Shown here in pieces: positions 26,013-35,539 of a DNA stretch of 64,000 nucleotides. The position numbers and the translations under genes were made by a program. The stretch spans positions 64,501 through 128,500 of the forward strand of contig NZ_QMKK01000027.1 of the NCBI RefSeq assembly GCF_003287875.1, given 5' to 3'. A model generated the notes under the pieces. The model was not told the origin of the DNA, did not search any database, and worked only from the letters and a program-made list of their open reading frames with translations. Source of the stretch: Martinezella tropici (GTDB lineage: Bacteria > Pseudomonadota > Alphaproteobacteria > Rhizobiales > Rhizobiaceae). Each line of letters begins with the position of its first letter. Positions within the stretch are counted from its first letter, which is position 1.

Positions 26013-26040
26013 TACCATAAGTAAATTTATACCGAGTGTA
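26013..26040. promoter_or_regulatory. Tandem TACnnnnnGTA sites upstream of tetR
   Basis: TACCATAAGTA (26013-26023) and TACCGAGTGTA (26030-26040), spaced 17 bp, each with inverted TAC/GTA ends, and both preceded by TTTAT or TTAT. They lie 12-39 bases before the tetR start. Confidence 0.5.
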
Positions 26041-26220
26041 AAACTTGCACTGCGATGACGAAATTCATGAAATCGGCACGGGTTTTATCGCCGTTCCTGT
26101 GACCGGAACGTCGCCTGCCCGAATGGGGTGGGCATTTTCCAGCAACTCGCGCCGGCTGAGACTGCTCGAAGCCGGAATGTCTGACGCCCTTGCAGCGCCG
26201 TTCGCTTGAGGAGTTCTGCC

Positions 26221-27753
26221 TTGATTTATGATGTTCTGATTGCCGGCGGTGGACCCGTCGGCTTGTTTCTCGCCTGCGAGCTGCGTCTCGCCGGTCTCTC
26301 CGTATTGGTGCTGGAGCAGGCCGAGGATCCGCGCTCGCCCTTGAAGCGCCTTCCCTTCGGCATGCGCGGCCTTTCCGCCCCCACCATCGAAGCCTTTTAC
26401 CGTCGCGGACTGCTGGATGAACTCACTGCGCCCAAGCCTGCTAAGGATAGCGCTCCGTCTGCCGCGCACTGGATGCATCAGTCGCGCCGCCCAGGCGGCC
26501 ATTTCGCCGGCATCCAGTTCTTCCATGATAATATCGATACCTCGAAGTGGCCCTATCGCCTGCCAAGCCCGGCCGGCACCAGCATGATGGTCGAGATGGA
26601 AAGCCTCGAAACCGTCCTGGCCGCTCGCGCGGAAGCGATGGGGGTCGAGATCAGGCGCGGCTTCGGCGTCGAGGAATTCGATCAGTCGGACGAGGACGTC
26701 ACTGTCCGAGCCGGCGGCGAGACCTTTCGCGGATCCTGGCTCGTCGGCTGCGACGGCGGCCGCAGCACCGTCCGCAAGGCCGGCGGCTTCGAATTCGTCG
26801 GCACCGATCCCGAATTCACAGGCTATTCCGCCGAGATCGAGATGGCGGACCCTGACAAGCTTCGTCCCGGCCGCCATTACACCGCGACGGGCATGTACAC
26901 CTATACGCCGCCCGGGACGATCACGATGGTCGACTTCGACGGCGGTGCCTTCCACCGGACCCAGCCGATTACGCTTGAGCATGTGCAGAAGGTGCTGCGC
27001 CGCATCTCCGTCACCGACGCCACTTTAACGGCGCTCAAGCTTGCCACCACTTGGACGGACCGCGCCTACCAGGCGACGGCTTACCGTAAAGGGCGAATCC
27101 TGCTCGCCGGCGATGCCGCACACATCCATTCCCCTCTGGGCGGTCAGGGCCTCAACCTCGGGCTCGGCGATGCGATGAATCTGGGATGGAAGCTTGCCGC
27201 GACCATCCGCGGCGAAGCGCCAGACGGCCTGCTCGATACCTATTCGAGCGAGCGGCATCCCATCGGAGCCCAAGTGCTCGACTGGTCGCGCGCGCAGGTC
27301 GGGCTCATGCGGCCAAGCCGGAGTTCGCGCGCGCTTGAAGCCATCATCCGCGATCTCATCGATACGCGCGACGGCGCCGCCTATTTCGCTGAGCGTGTCT
27401 GGGGCGTTTCCCTCCGCTATGATCTTGGCGGGAGCCACCCGCTCGTCGGCCGCAGCGCTCCTGATTTCGAATTGGTCGACGGCAGAAGGCTCGGCGATCT
27501 CCTGAGAGCGGGTAGGGGCCTGCTGCTGGATTTCGATGCCTGCGCACCGTTCGAGGCGCTGGCAAGCCGCTGGGCAGACCGGATCACCTATGTCGCCAGC
27601 GACGCCAAGGATCGGCGCGGCTTGAGCGCCCTGTTCACACGGCCTGACGGCGTCGTCGCCTGGGCTGGCGAAACTGCTCCCAATCCAGAAGACGTCGCCC
27701 GGGCGGCATCGCAATGGTTCGGCGAACCCGGCAAGGAGCCTGCATCTGTCTGA
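26221..27753 (+). CDS. FAD-dependent aromatic monooxygenase (PheA/TfdB type)
   Basis: A flavoprotein hydroxylase of about 510 residues. The start is the TTG at 26221, seven bases after GAGGAG. Rossmann motif DVLIAGGGPVG (residues 4-14), the DG-type motif VGCDGGRSTVRK (about 175) and the FAD-closing motif GDAAHIHSPLGGQGLNLGLGDAMNLGWKLA (about 297-326) are all intact. The C-terminal 130 residues are a thioredoxin-like domain as in phenol hydroxylases (SAPDFELVDGRRLGDLL). It probably hydroxylates an aromatic compound; substrate unknown. Divergent from tetR. Confidence 0.9.
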   Translation: MIYDVLIAGGGPVGLFLACELRLAGLSVLVLEQAEDPRSPLKRLPFGMRGLSAPTIEAFYRRGLLDELTAPKPAKDSAPSAAHWMHQSRRPGGHFAGIQFFHDNIDTSKWPYRLPSPAGTSMMVEMESLETVLAARAEAMGVEIRRGFGVEEFDQSDEDVTVRAGGETFRGSWLVGCDGGRSTVRKAGGFEFVGTDPEFTGYSAEIEMADPDKLRPGRHYTATGMYTYTPPGTITMVDFDGGAFHRTQPITLEHVQKVLRRISVTDATLTALKLATTWTDRAYQATAYRKGRILLAGDAAHIHSPLGGQGLNLGLGDAMNLGWKLAATIRGEAPDGLLDTYSSERHPIGAQVLDWSRAQVGLMRPSRSSRALEAIIRDLIDTRDGAAYFAERVWGVSLRYDLGGSHPLVGRSAPDFELVDGRRLGDLLRAGRGLLLDFDACAPFEALASRWADRITYVASDAKDRRGLSALFTRPDGVVAWAGETAPNPEDVARAASQWFGEPGKEPASV

Positions 27754-27873
27754 GGAGAACGGTGTCTGATTGAAGCATAAGACAAGGCTGTGCGGCGGCC
27801 AGAGGTTGCAGCCTCACGTTTATGTCTTGGGGACAGACTGCGACTTATGTCTTCGGCATGGACACAAGGAAAA

Positions 27874-27963
27874 TGGCGGACAGGGAGGGATTCGAACCCT
27901 CGGTACGCTTTCACGTACACACGCGTTCCAGGCGTGCGCCTTAAACCACTCGGCCACCTGTCC
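27874..27963 (-). tRNA. tRNA-Ser (anticodon GGA)
   Basis: A 90-base tRNA with encoded CCA. Acceptor GGACAGG/CCTGTCC, anticodon stem CACGC/GCGTG with loop CTGGAAC giving anticodon GGA, a long variable arm (TGTACGTGAAAGCGTACC) typical of serine tRNAs, and the T-loop GGTTCGAATCC. Discriminator G. Confidence 0.97.
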
Positions 27964-28197
27964 TTTGGCGTTTCGCACCCGGTCAGGAAGCAAATCGTCG
28001 GAACGGCCGCGATATATACCGATGAATTCCTGGCAATCAACCCGAATCTGACAGATTTTTGACTTGTCGGCGCAAAACTCTGCATCTCATCCCCATTGCG
28101 CTTATTTCGCGGTCAACTTATCTAAGAAAGAGATGAGGCGGCGTAAGACTGGCTGGTCTGAAAAGGCTGGGCGTAGTTGAGTATCCGGAGGAGGTTC

Positions 28198-28515
28198 ATG
28201 CGTTTCCTGTTGCGTTTTGCCAGCCTTGTTGCGCTTGTGGTGGCGGTCATCGCCGGCACCATCGATTCCATTCAATCCGTTGCTGCTTCCACCGTCGTGC
28301 TGACCCCGATGGGCGACGCATGGAACGATGTCAGCCCTTCGTCGCTGGCAAGCGTTCGCTCGGCAATTGCCTATTACCTCCATCCCCGCTTCTACGACAT
28401 GGCGATGCAATGGCTGCTGTTTCAGCCGGCTTTTGCCGTCTTCCTGGTCCTCTCGCTGCTGCTGTGGATGGTCGCCTACAAGCGCCGGCCGGCCGCCGGC
28501 CGCTTCAGCGCATGA
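28198..28515 (+). CDS. Small two-helix membrane protein
   Basis: A 105-residue protein with a hydrophobic N-terminal segment (FLLRFASLVALVVAVIAGTIDSI, residues about 3-25) and a second near the C-terminus (FQPAFAVFLVLSLLLWMVAY, about 75-95), followed by a basic tail. The ATG at 28198 follows GGAGGAGG at 28183-28190, one of the strongest ribosome-binding sites here. I recognise no named family, but the strong start and coding bias support a real inner-membrane protein. It lies between tRNA-Ser and the nucleoside importer. Confidence 0.75.
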   Translation: MRFLLRFASLVALVVAVIAGTIDSIQSVAASTVVLTPMGDAWNDVSPSSLASVRSAIAYYLHPRFYDMAMQWLLFQPAFAVFLVLSLLLWMVAYKRRPAAGRFSA

Positions 28516-28886
28516 GGGGATCGAGAGGCGGTCTTCGGCCTGTGCCATTCAGGGAGTTCGGCATTGTCGGAGGGTGTTCGGCAACGGGCTGATAGCATCG
28601 TCGCAAGGGGCAAAGTTCGCGATTGCGCAGCGCCGGATTGCCATCCTTCTGATCAATAAAATTGCAGTTTCATGCTGAAATTGTTTAAAAAACGGGTCGT
28701 TTGGATGGGATTTCACCAATTCCCACAAATCTTTACCAACTGAAAAATTTCTCGTGAATTTTTCGTGCAGCCATGCAAGGATGCGCGCCAGCTTGGCCTC
28801 GGGGGAGGCCGGCAGTTCCGCAGACATGCCCGGTCAACGGGCTTGCGGGAGGACCCAACAAGATAGAAACAATAGGGCTGCAACTC
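28516..28886 (+). other. 371-base leader region before the BMP-type binding protein
   Basis: AT-rich in the middle (28650-28760), where the promoter probably lies, then GC-rich. I see no supported reading frame. A two-helix RNA hairpin with an asymmetric internal loop lies at 28818-28848, 38 bases before the ATG. Confidence 0.45.
28818..28848 (+). ncRNA. Candidate structured 5' leader RNA
   Basis: CCGCA (28818-28822), 5-base asymmetric loop GACAT, GCCCG (28828-28832), loop GTCAA, CGGGC (28838-28842), T, TGCGG (28844-28848). Two stacked helices with a one-sided internal loop, placed before a nucleoside-importer gene. It could be a small regulatory RNA domain or just a stable leader hairpin; no known class is claimed. 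Confidence 0.3.
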
Positions 28887-29882
28887 ATGAAAAAATCCCT
28901 TTTGACCCTTTTCGCACTGGCTGCCATGTCGGCAACGGCGCTTGCGGCCGATATCAAGCCGGCAATCGTCTATGGAACCGGCGGCAAGTTCGACAAGTCC
29001 TTCAATGAGGCTGCCTATAACGGCGCCGAAAAGTTCAAGAAGGAAACCGGTATCGCTTATCGCGACTTCGAGCCGACGGGTGACACCCAGGGCGAACAGG
29101 CACTGCGCAACTTCGCCAGCAAGGGCTTCAATCCGGTCATCGCCGTCTCCTTCGCCTGGACCTCGGCGCTTCAGAAGGTTGCTGCCGAATATCCGAAGAC
29201 CCAATTCGTCCTGATCGACGACAGCCTCGACCTGCCGAACGTCCGCTCGGTCAAGTTCAAAGAAAACGAAGGCTCCTATCTCGCTGGTGTCATGGCCGCC
29301 ATGGCTTCGAAGACCGGCAAGGTCGGCTTTGTCGGCGGCATGGATATCCCGCTGATCCGCAAGTTCGAATGCGGCTATGAGCTGGGTGCCCGCGCCACCA
29401 ATGCGAAGATCGAAGTCTTCCAGAACATGACCGGCACCACGGGTGCGGCCTGGAATGATCCGGTTCGCGGCGGCGAACTCACCAAGAACCAGATCGACCA
29501 GGGCGCTGACGTCGTTTACGCTGCTGCCGGCGCTACCGGTCTCGGCGTGCTGCAGACGGCTGCCGACAACAAGAAGCTCTCGATCGGCGTCGACAGCAAC
29601 CAGAACTACCTGCATCCGGGCTCCGTTCTGACCTCCGTCGTCAAGCGCGTCGACCTCGCAGTCTACAATGCCTTCAGCGATGCCAAGAACGGCAAGTTCA
29701 CGCCCGGCACCCAGGAGCTTGGCCTGAAGGAAGATGGCGTGGGCGTTGCCATGGATGACAACAACAAGCCGCTCGTCACCCCGGAAATCAAGGCTGCCGT
29801 CGACAAGGCAAAGGCTGATATCGTTGCTGGTACCGTCAAGGTCCACGACTACACGACCGACAACGCCTGCCCGAAGAGCTGA
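28887..29882 (+). CDS. BMP family nucleoside ABC importer, binding protein
   Basis: Periplasmic binding protein of 331 residues (basic membrane protein/PnrA family). Signal peptide MKKSLLTLFALAAMSATALAADIKP. Hallmarks are IVYGTGGKFDKSFNEAAYNGAEKFKKETG, the FVGGMDIPLIRKFECGYELGARA hinge region and DVVYAAAGATGLGVLQTA. The family binds purine and other nucleosides. Followed by a strong terminator and then the ATPase and permease genes, so the binding protein is expected in excess. Neighbouring cdd, PNP, deoC and deoA confirm nucleosides as the cargo. Confidence 0.92.
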   Translation: MKKSLLTLFALAAMSATALAADIKPAIVYGTGGKFDKSFNEAAYNGAEKFKKETGIAYRDFEPTGDTQGEQALRNFASKGFNPVIAVSFAWTSALQKVAAEYPKTQFVLIDDSLDLPNVRSVKFKENEGSYLAGVMAAMASKTGKVGFVGGMDIPLIRKFECGYELGARATNAKIEVFQNMTGTTGAAWNDPVRGGELTKNQIDQGADVVYAAAGATGLGVLQTAADNKKLSIGVDSNQNYLHPGSVLTSVVKRVDLAVYNAFSDAKNGKFTPGTQELGLKEDGVGVAMDDNNKPLVTPEIKAAVDKAKADIVAGTVKVHDYTTDNACPKS

Positions 29883-29890
29883 TATGAAAC

Positions 29891-29926
29891 AAGGGCGTAT
29901 GACGTAGCAAACCGTCATACGCCCTT
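29891..29926 (+). terminator. Strong intrinsic terminator/attenuator after the binding protein
   Basis: Perfect 14-bp stem AAGGGCGTATGACG (29891-29904) / CGTCATACGCCCTT (29913-29926) with an 8-base loop, then TTCTT. It lies inside the operon, so it likely sets a high binding protein to transporter ratio. Confidence 0.88.
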
Positions 29927-29962
29927 TTCTTATCCGGAATCCGGTTTCTGGAGCCCCCTATA

Positions 29963-31474
<1,512 letters not shown>

Positions 31475-31481
31475 GGCGCAT

Positions 31482-32585
31482 ATGAGCACGGCTTCCGTTC
31501 CGCTCCCCAATTGGATTACCTACGGCCTGATCCCCCTTCTCAACCTGATCGTCGCTTTCCTGATCTCGGGCCTTGTCGTCTGGTTCATCGGCGAGAGCCC
31601 GCTCGATGCGCTTGTCCTGCTCCTGCAGGGTGCGCTCGGCAGCGGCGAAGGCATCGGCTTCACCCTCTATTATGCCACGAGCTTCATCTTCACCGGCCTT
31701 TCGGTCGCCGTTGCCATTCATGCCGGTCTGTTCAATATCGGCTCGGAAGGCCAGGCCTATGTCGGCGGTCTCGGCTGTGCTCTCGTGGCGCTGGCGCTCG
31801 ACAACTATGTGCCCTGGTACGTGACGATGCCGTTCGCGGTCATCGGTGCGGCGATCTTCGGGGCTCTCTGGGCCTTCATCCCGGCCTGGCTGCAGGCCAA
31901 GCGCGGCAGCCACGTCGTCATCACGACAATCATGTTCAACTTCATCGCGTCGGCGATGATGAATTTTCTGCTGGTGCATGTGCTGATCGTGCCGGGCAAG
32001 ATGGCGCCTGAAACCCGCACCTTCCTGGCGGGCGGTCAGTTGCCCAAGCTCGATTGGCTGATGGACGTTTTCGGCTCGACCATCGGTGCCGCTCCGCTCA
32101 ACGTGTCCTTCCTGATCGCGCTGGTCATGTGCTTCCTCGTCTGGGTGCTCGTCTGGCGCACCAAGCTCGGCTATGAGATGCGCACGCTGGGCTTGAGCCC
32201 GACAGCCGCGGTTTATGCCGGCATTCCCTATGCCCGCACCGTCATCATCGCCATGCTGATTTCGGGCGGCCTCGCCGGCATGATGGCGCTCAATCCGGTC
32301 ATGGGCGCGTCCGCGCGCCTGCAGGTGGAGTTCGTGCTCGGTGCTGGCTTCGTCGGCATCGCCGTATCGCTGATGGGACGCAACCATCCGCTCGGCATCA
32401 TCCTGGCGGCAATCCTGTTCGGCATTCTCTATCAGGGTGGCGATGCGCTGTCCTTCGATATGCCGAACATCACGCGCGACATGATCGTGGTGATCCAGGG
32501 CCTCGTCATCCTGTTTGCCGGTGCGCTTGAATATATGTTCCGGCCGGCACTCGTGCGCATCTACCAGACATTCGCCAGGGCGTGA
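31482..32585 (+). CDS. Nucleoside ABC importer permease 1
   Basis: Inner-membrane permease of 367 residues (BPD_transp_2/YufP-type) with about ten helices. The ATG at 31482 (MSTASVPLPNW) follows GTGAGGCG and lies seven bases after the ATPase stop. The conserved block HAGLFNIGSEGQAYVGGLGCALVAL and the later GAGFVGIAVSLMGRNHPLGIILAAILFG are typical. It pairs with the next gene as a heterodimeric channel. Confidence 0.91.
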   Translation: MSTASVPLPNWITYGLIPLLNLIVAFLISGLVVWFIGESPLDALVLLLQGALGSGEGIGFTLYYATSFIFTGLSVAVAIHAGLFNIGSEGQAYVGGLGCALVALALDNYVPWYVTMPFAVIGAAIFGALWAFIPAWLQAKRGSHVVITTIMFNFIASAMMNFLLVHVLIVPGKMAPETRTFLAGGQLPKLDWLMDVFGSTIGAAPLNVSFLIALVMCFLVWVLVWRTKLGYEMRTLGLSPTAAVYAGIPYARTVIIAMLISGGLAGMMALNPVMGASARLQVEFVLGAGFVGIAVSLMGRNHPLGIILAAILFGILYQGGDALSFDMPNITRDMIVVIQGLVILFAGALEYMFRPALVRIYQTFARA

Positions 32586-32595
32586 GGATCAGACC

Positions 32596-33567
32596 ATGGA
32601 ATATTACGATCTTCTCATCAGCATTCTTGGCTCGACCATCCGCCTGTCGATCCCGCTGATTTTCACCGCGCTTGCCGGCCTCTTTTCCGAGCGCGCCGGC
32701 ATCTTCGATATCGGCCTTGAGGGCAAGATGCTGGCTTCCGCCTTTGCGGCCGCCTGCGTCGCCTCGATCAGCGGCTCGCCCTGGGCCGGCCTCGGCGCCG
32801 GTATCGTCGTCTCGGTCATTCTCGGTCTGCTGCATGGCTTCGCATCGATCACCAATCGCGGCAACCAGATCGTCTCGGGTGTTGCGATCAACTTCCTGAC
32901 GGCCGGCCTGACGATCGTTCTCGGTCAGGCCTGGTTCGGGCAGGGCGGCCGTACGCCGACCTTGCCCGGCACGGCTCGTTTTTCCGGCATCACCCTTCCC
33001 GGTGTCGATGCCATCCGCGATATTCCGTTCATCGGGCCGCTCTATGCCAATGTCGTCTCCGGCAACAATATCCTGACCTATCTCGCCTTCCTTACCGTGC
33101 CGATTTCCTGGTGGATTCTCTATCGCACCCGCTTCGGTCTGCGGCTGCGTGCCGTCGGTGAAAATCCCGGCGCCGTCGATACCGCCGGCATCTCGGTCGA
33201 ATGGCTGCGCTATCGCTCGCTGATCGTGGCCGGTATTCTCTGCGGCTTCTCCGGTACCTATCTCGCCATCGCCCAGTCGGCCGCCTTCATCAACAACATG
33301 TCGGCGGGCAAGGGCTATATCGCTCTCGCGGCGCTGATCTTCGCCAAGTGGAAGCCGGTGCCGGTCATGTTCACCTGCCTGCTCTTCGGCTTCCTCGATG
33401 CCTTCGCCAATTTCATGCAGGGCAAGGCGGTTCCGGGCATCGGCGAGGTGCCGGTGCAGATTTTCCAGGCGCTGCCCTATATCCTCACCTGCATCCTGCT
33501 TGCAGGCTTTATCGGTGTCGCCAAGCCCCCGAAGGCCGGTGGCGTGCCCTATACCAAGGAGCGCTGA
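32596..33567 (+). CDS. Nucleoside ABC importer permease 2
   Basis: Inner-membrane permease of 323 residues (YufQ-type). Starts MEYYDLLISILGSTIRLSIPLIFTALAGLFSERAGIFDIGLEGKMLASAFAAA; the ERAGIFDIGLEG motif matches the partner's HAGLFNIGSEG. The C-terminus has GYIALAALIFAKWKPVPVMFTCLLFG. AGGA lies just before the ATG, ten bases after the previous stop. The next gene, cdd, follows after three bases. Confidence 0.91.
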   Translation: MEYYDLLISILGSTIRLSIPLIFTALAGLFSERAGIFDIGLEGKMLASAFAAACVASISGSPWAGLGAGIVVSVILGLLHGFASITNRGNQIVSGVAINFLTAGLTIVLGQAWFGQGGRTPTLPGTARFSGITLPGVDAIRDIPFIGPLYANVVSGNNILTYLAFLTVPISWWILYRTRFGLRLRAVGENPGAVDTAGISVEWLRYRSLIVAGILCGFSGTYLAIAQSAAFINNMSAGKGYIALAALIFAKWKPVPVMFTCLLFGFLDAFANFMQGKAVPGIGEVPVQIFQALPYILTCILLAGFIGVAKPPKAGGVPYTKER

Positions 33568-33570
33568 ACC

Positions 33571-33963
33571 ATGTCGCATGATCTGTTCGAGGCCGCACGC
33601 GGAGCGATGGCCTTTGCGCATGCTCCCTATTCCAAATTCCCCGTCGGCGCGGCAATCCGTGCCGAGGACGGCAAGATCTATACTGGCGCCAATATCGAGA
33701 ACCTGTCTTTCCCGCAGGGCTGGTGCGCCGAACCGACAGCGATCGGCCAGATGATCATGGGCGGCGCCAAGAAGATCGTCGAGATCGCCGTCATCGCCGA
33801 GAAGCTGCCGCTCTGCCCGCCCTGCGGCGGTTGCCGCCAGAAGATTGCCGAATTTGCCAGCAAGGAGACACGCATCTATCTTTGCGACGAAACCGGTGTG
33901 AAGAAGACCATGACCATGGACGAGATGCTCCCCTTCAGCTTTGAAACCGAGATACTCGGATGA
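33571..33963 (+). CDS. cdd: Cytidine deaminase
   Basis: Deaminates cytidine and deoxycytidine to uridine and deoxyuridine. 130 residues, the small homotetrameric type. Zinc ligands Cys 52 (WCAEPTA), Cys 85 and Cys 88 (PPCGGCRQ), with Glu 54 as proton shuttle; NIEN at 41-44 binds the sugar. The family usually has CAER, here CAEP. It sits directly behind the importer permease and overlaps the PNP gene by four bases (ATGA), so import and deamination are co-expressed. Confidence 0.94.
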   Translation: MSHDLFEAARGAMAFAHAPYSKFPVGAAIRAEDGKIYTGANIENLSFPQGWCAEPTAIGQMIMGGAKKIVEIAVIAEKLPLCPPCGGCRQKIAEFASKETRIYLCDETGVKKTMTMDEMLPFSFETEILG

Positions 33964-34766
33964 GCGCGGCCGTCGAGATCCTCACCGAAAAGCTCGGCGA
34001 TCTGAAGCCGCGCTACGGCATCATTCTCGGTTCCGGCCTGGGCGCTCTCGTCGATCAGGTCACTGAGGCCTTGCGAATCCCCTATGCCGACCTGCCCGGC
34101 TTTCCGGTCAGCGCCGTCTCCGGCCACGCCGGCACGCTGGTCGCGGGCAAGCTCGGTGATGTGCCTGTCGTCATGCTGTCCGGCCGGGTGCATTACTACG
34201 AAAAGGGCGATGCCAATGCCATGCGCGCGCCGATCGAGACCCTGAAGACCCTCGGCGTCGAAACGCTGATCCTGACGAATTCGGCCGGATCGCTGCGGGA
34301 GGAAATGCCGCCGGGGTCGGTGATGCAGATCACCGATCACATCAACTATTCCGGTATGAACCCGCTGATCGGCGAAGAGAGCGACAGGCGTTTCGTCGGC
34401 ATGACGAGCGCCTATGATACAGACCTCATCATGCGCATGCGCAAGGCGGCGGAAAAGGCCGAGATCAAGCTGTCGCACGGCGTCTACATGTGGTTTTCCG
34501 GACCGAGCTTCGAAACGCCGGCCGAGATCCGCATGGCGCGCATCCTTGGCGCCGATGCCGTCGGCATGTCGACGGTGCCGGAAGTCATCCTGGCGCGTCT
34601 TTTCGGCTTGAGGGTTGCCGCTGCCTCCGTCATCACTAACTATGGTGCTGGCATGACCGGCGGAGAACTCTCGCATGAAGAGACGAAAGACATGGCTCCG
34701 GTCGGCGGCGCACGCCTTGCTGCCATTTTGAAAGAAATGATCGCTGACGAAGGAGATCCACAATGA
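33960..34766 (+). CDS. Purine-nucleoside phosphorylase (trimeric type)
   Basis: Splits purine nucleosides with phosphate to base and (deoxy)ribose-1-phosphate. 268 residues. Motifs of the class II/trimeric PNP family: ILGSGLGALVDQV, GHAGTLVAGKLGDVPVVMLSGRVHYYEKGD, TNSAGSLREEM, YMWFSGPSFETPAEIRMARILGADAVGMSTVPEVILAR and ASVITNYGAGM. Overlaps cdd and deoC by four bases on either side. Confidence 0.94.
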   Translation: MSAAVEILTEKLGDLKPRYGIILGSGLGALVDQVTEALRIPYADLPGFPVSAVSGHAGTLVAGKLGDVPVVMLSGRVHYYEKGDANAMRAPIETLKTLGVETLILTNSAGSLREEMPPGSVMQITDHINYSGMNPLIGEESDRRFVGMTSAYDTDLIMRMRKAAEKAEIKLSHGVYMWFSGPSFETPAEIRMARILGADAVGMSTVPEVILARLFGLRVAAASVITNYGAGMTGGELSHEETKDMAPVGGARLAAILKEMIADEGDPQ

Positions 34767-35536
34767 CGGGCCATTCCCTCAGAGAAACGGCAGCTGTTGC
34801 GCTTTCCCTTCTCGATCTCACCAATCTCAAGGATGACTGCACGCCGGCGCAGATCGAGGCACTCTGCGCCCGTGCGCAATCGCCCTATGGCAATACGGCC
34901 GCCATTTGCATCTGGCCGCGTTTTGTCGCCCAGGCGCGTGGCATTCTCGGAACCGATCATGTCGTGAAGATCGCGACCGTCGTGAATTTCCCCGGTGGCG
35001 ATATGGAGGTGGCCGATGTTGCTGCCGAAGCGCGCGAAGCGATTGCCGATGGTGCCGACGAAATTGACCTGGTCATTCCCTATCGCGCGTTTCTGGCGGG
35101 TAATGAGCGGGCCGTCACCGAGATGGTTGCCGCTGTGCGGGCCGAATGCAAGGGACCAATTCTCCTGAAGACCATTCTCGAAACCGGCGAAATCAAGGAT
35201 AGCGCGCTGATCCGGCGTGCCTCCGAACTGGCGATCGAGGCTGGCTCCGATTTCATCAAGACCTCGACGGGCAAGGTTGCTGTCAATGCAACGCTTGAGG
35301 CTGCCGATATCATGCTGAGGGCAATCCGTGCCAGCGGCCGCAAGGTCGGCTTCAAGCCGGCGGGTGGCATCGGCTCCGTCGCCGATGCAGCGCTTTATTT
35401 GAGCCTTGCCGAAACCATCATGACACCCGATTGGGCCATGCCCTCGACTTTCCGCTTCGGTGCATCGAGCCTCCTCGATGATATTCTGAACGTGCTGGCC
35501 GGCGGAGAGTCCAAGGTGGCTTCGTCGGGCTACTGA
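34763..35536 (+). CDS. deoC: Deoxyribose-phosphate aldolase
   Basis: Cleaves deoxyribose-5-phosphate to glyceraldehyde-3-phosphate and acetaldehyde. 257 residues. The Schiff-base lysine lies in GSDFIKTSTGKV; the earlier KIATVVNFPGGD and DEIDLVIPYRAFLAG, and the KPAGGIGSVADAALYLSLAE phosphate site, fit class I DeoC. ATGA overlap with the PNP gene; GAAGGAG precedes the start. It takes the deoxyribose arm of nucleoside breakdown into central metabolism. Confidence 0.95.
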   Translation: MTGHSLRETAAVALSLLDLTNLKDDCTPAQIEALCARAQSPYGNTAAICIWPRFVAQARGILGTDHVVKIATVVNFPGGDMEVADVAAEAREAIADGADEIDLVIPYRAFLAGNERAVTEMVAAVRAECKGPILLKTILETGEIKDSALIRRASELAIEAGSDFIKTSTGKVAVNATLEAADIMLRAIRASGRKVGFKPAGGIGSVADAALYLSLAETIMTPDWAMPSTFRFGASSLLDDILNVLAGGESKVASSGY

Positions 35537-35539
35537 TCC

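Noticed and set aside
26045..26209. A roughly 55-codon open frame with TTG start ending on the ribosome-binding site of the FAD monooxygenase
   Set aside because: Third-position GC is not biased as in neighbouring genes, no ribosome-binding site is visible and I recognise no family, so it is probably chance.
27874..28886. tRNA-Ser as an integration site with an attached island
   Set aside because: No integrase gene and no repeated tRNA 3' end were seen in the window, so only a possibility worth checking with wider context.
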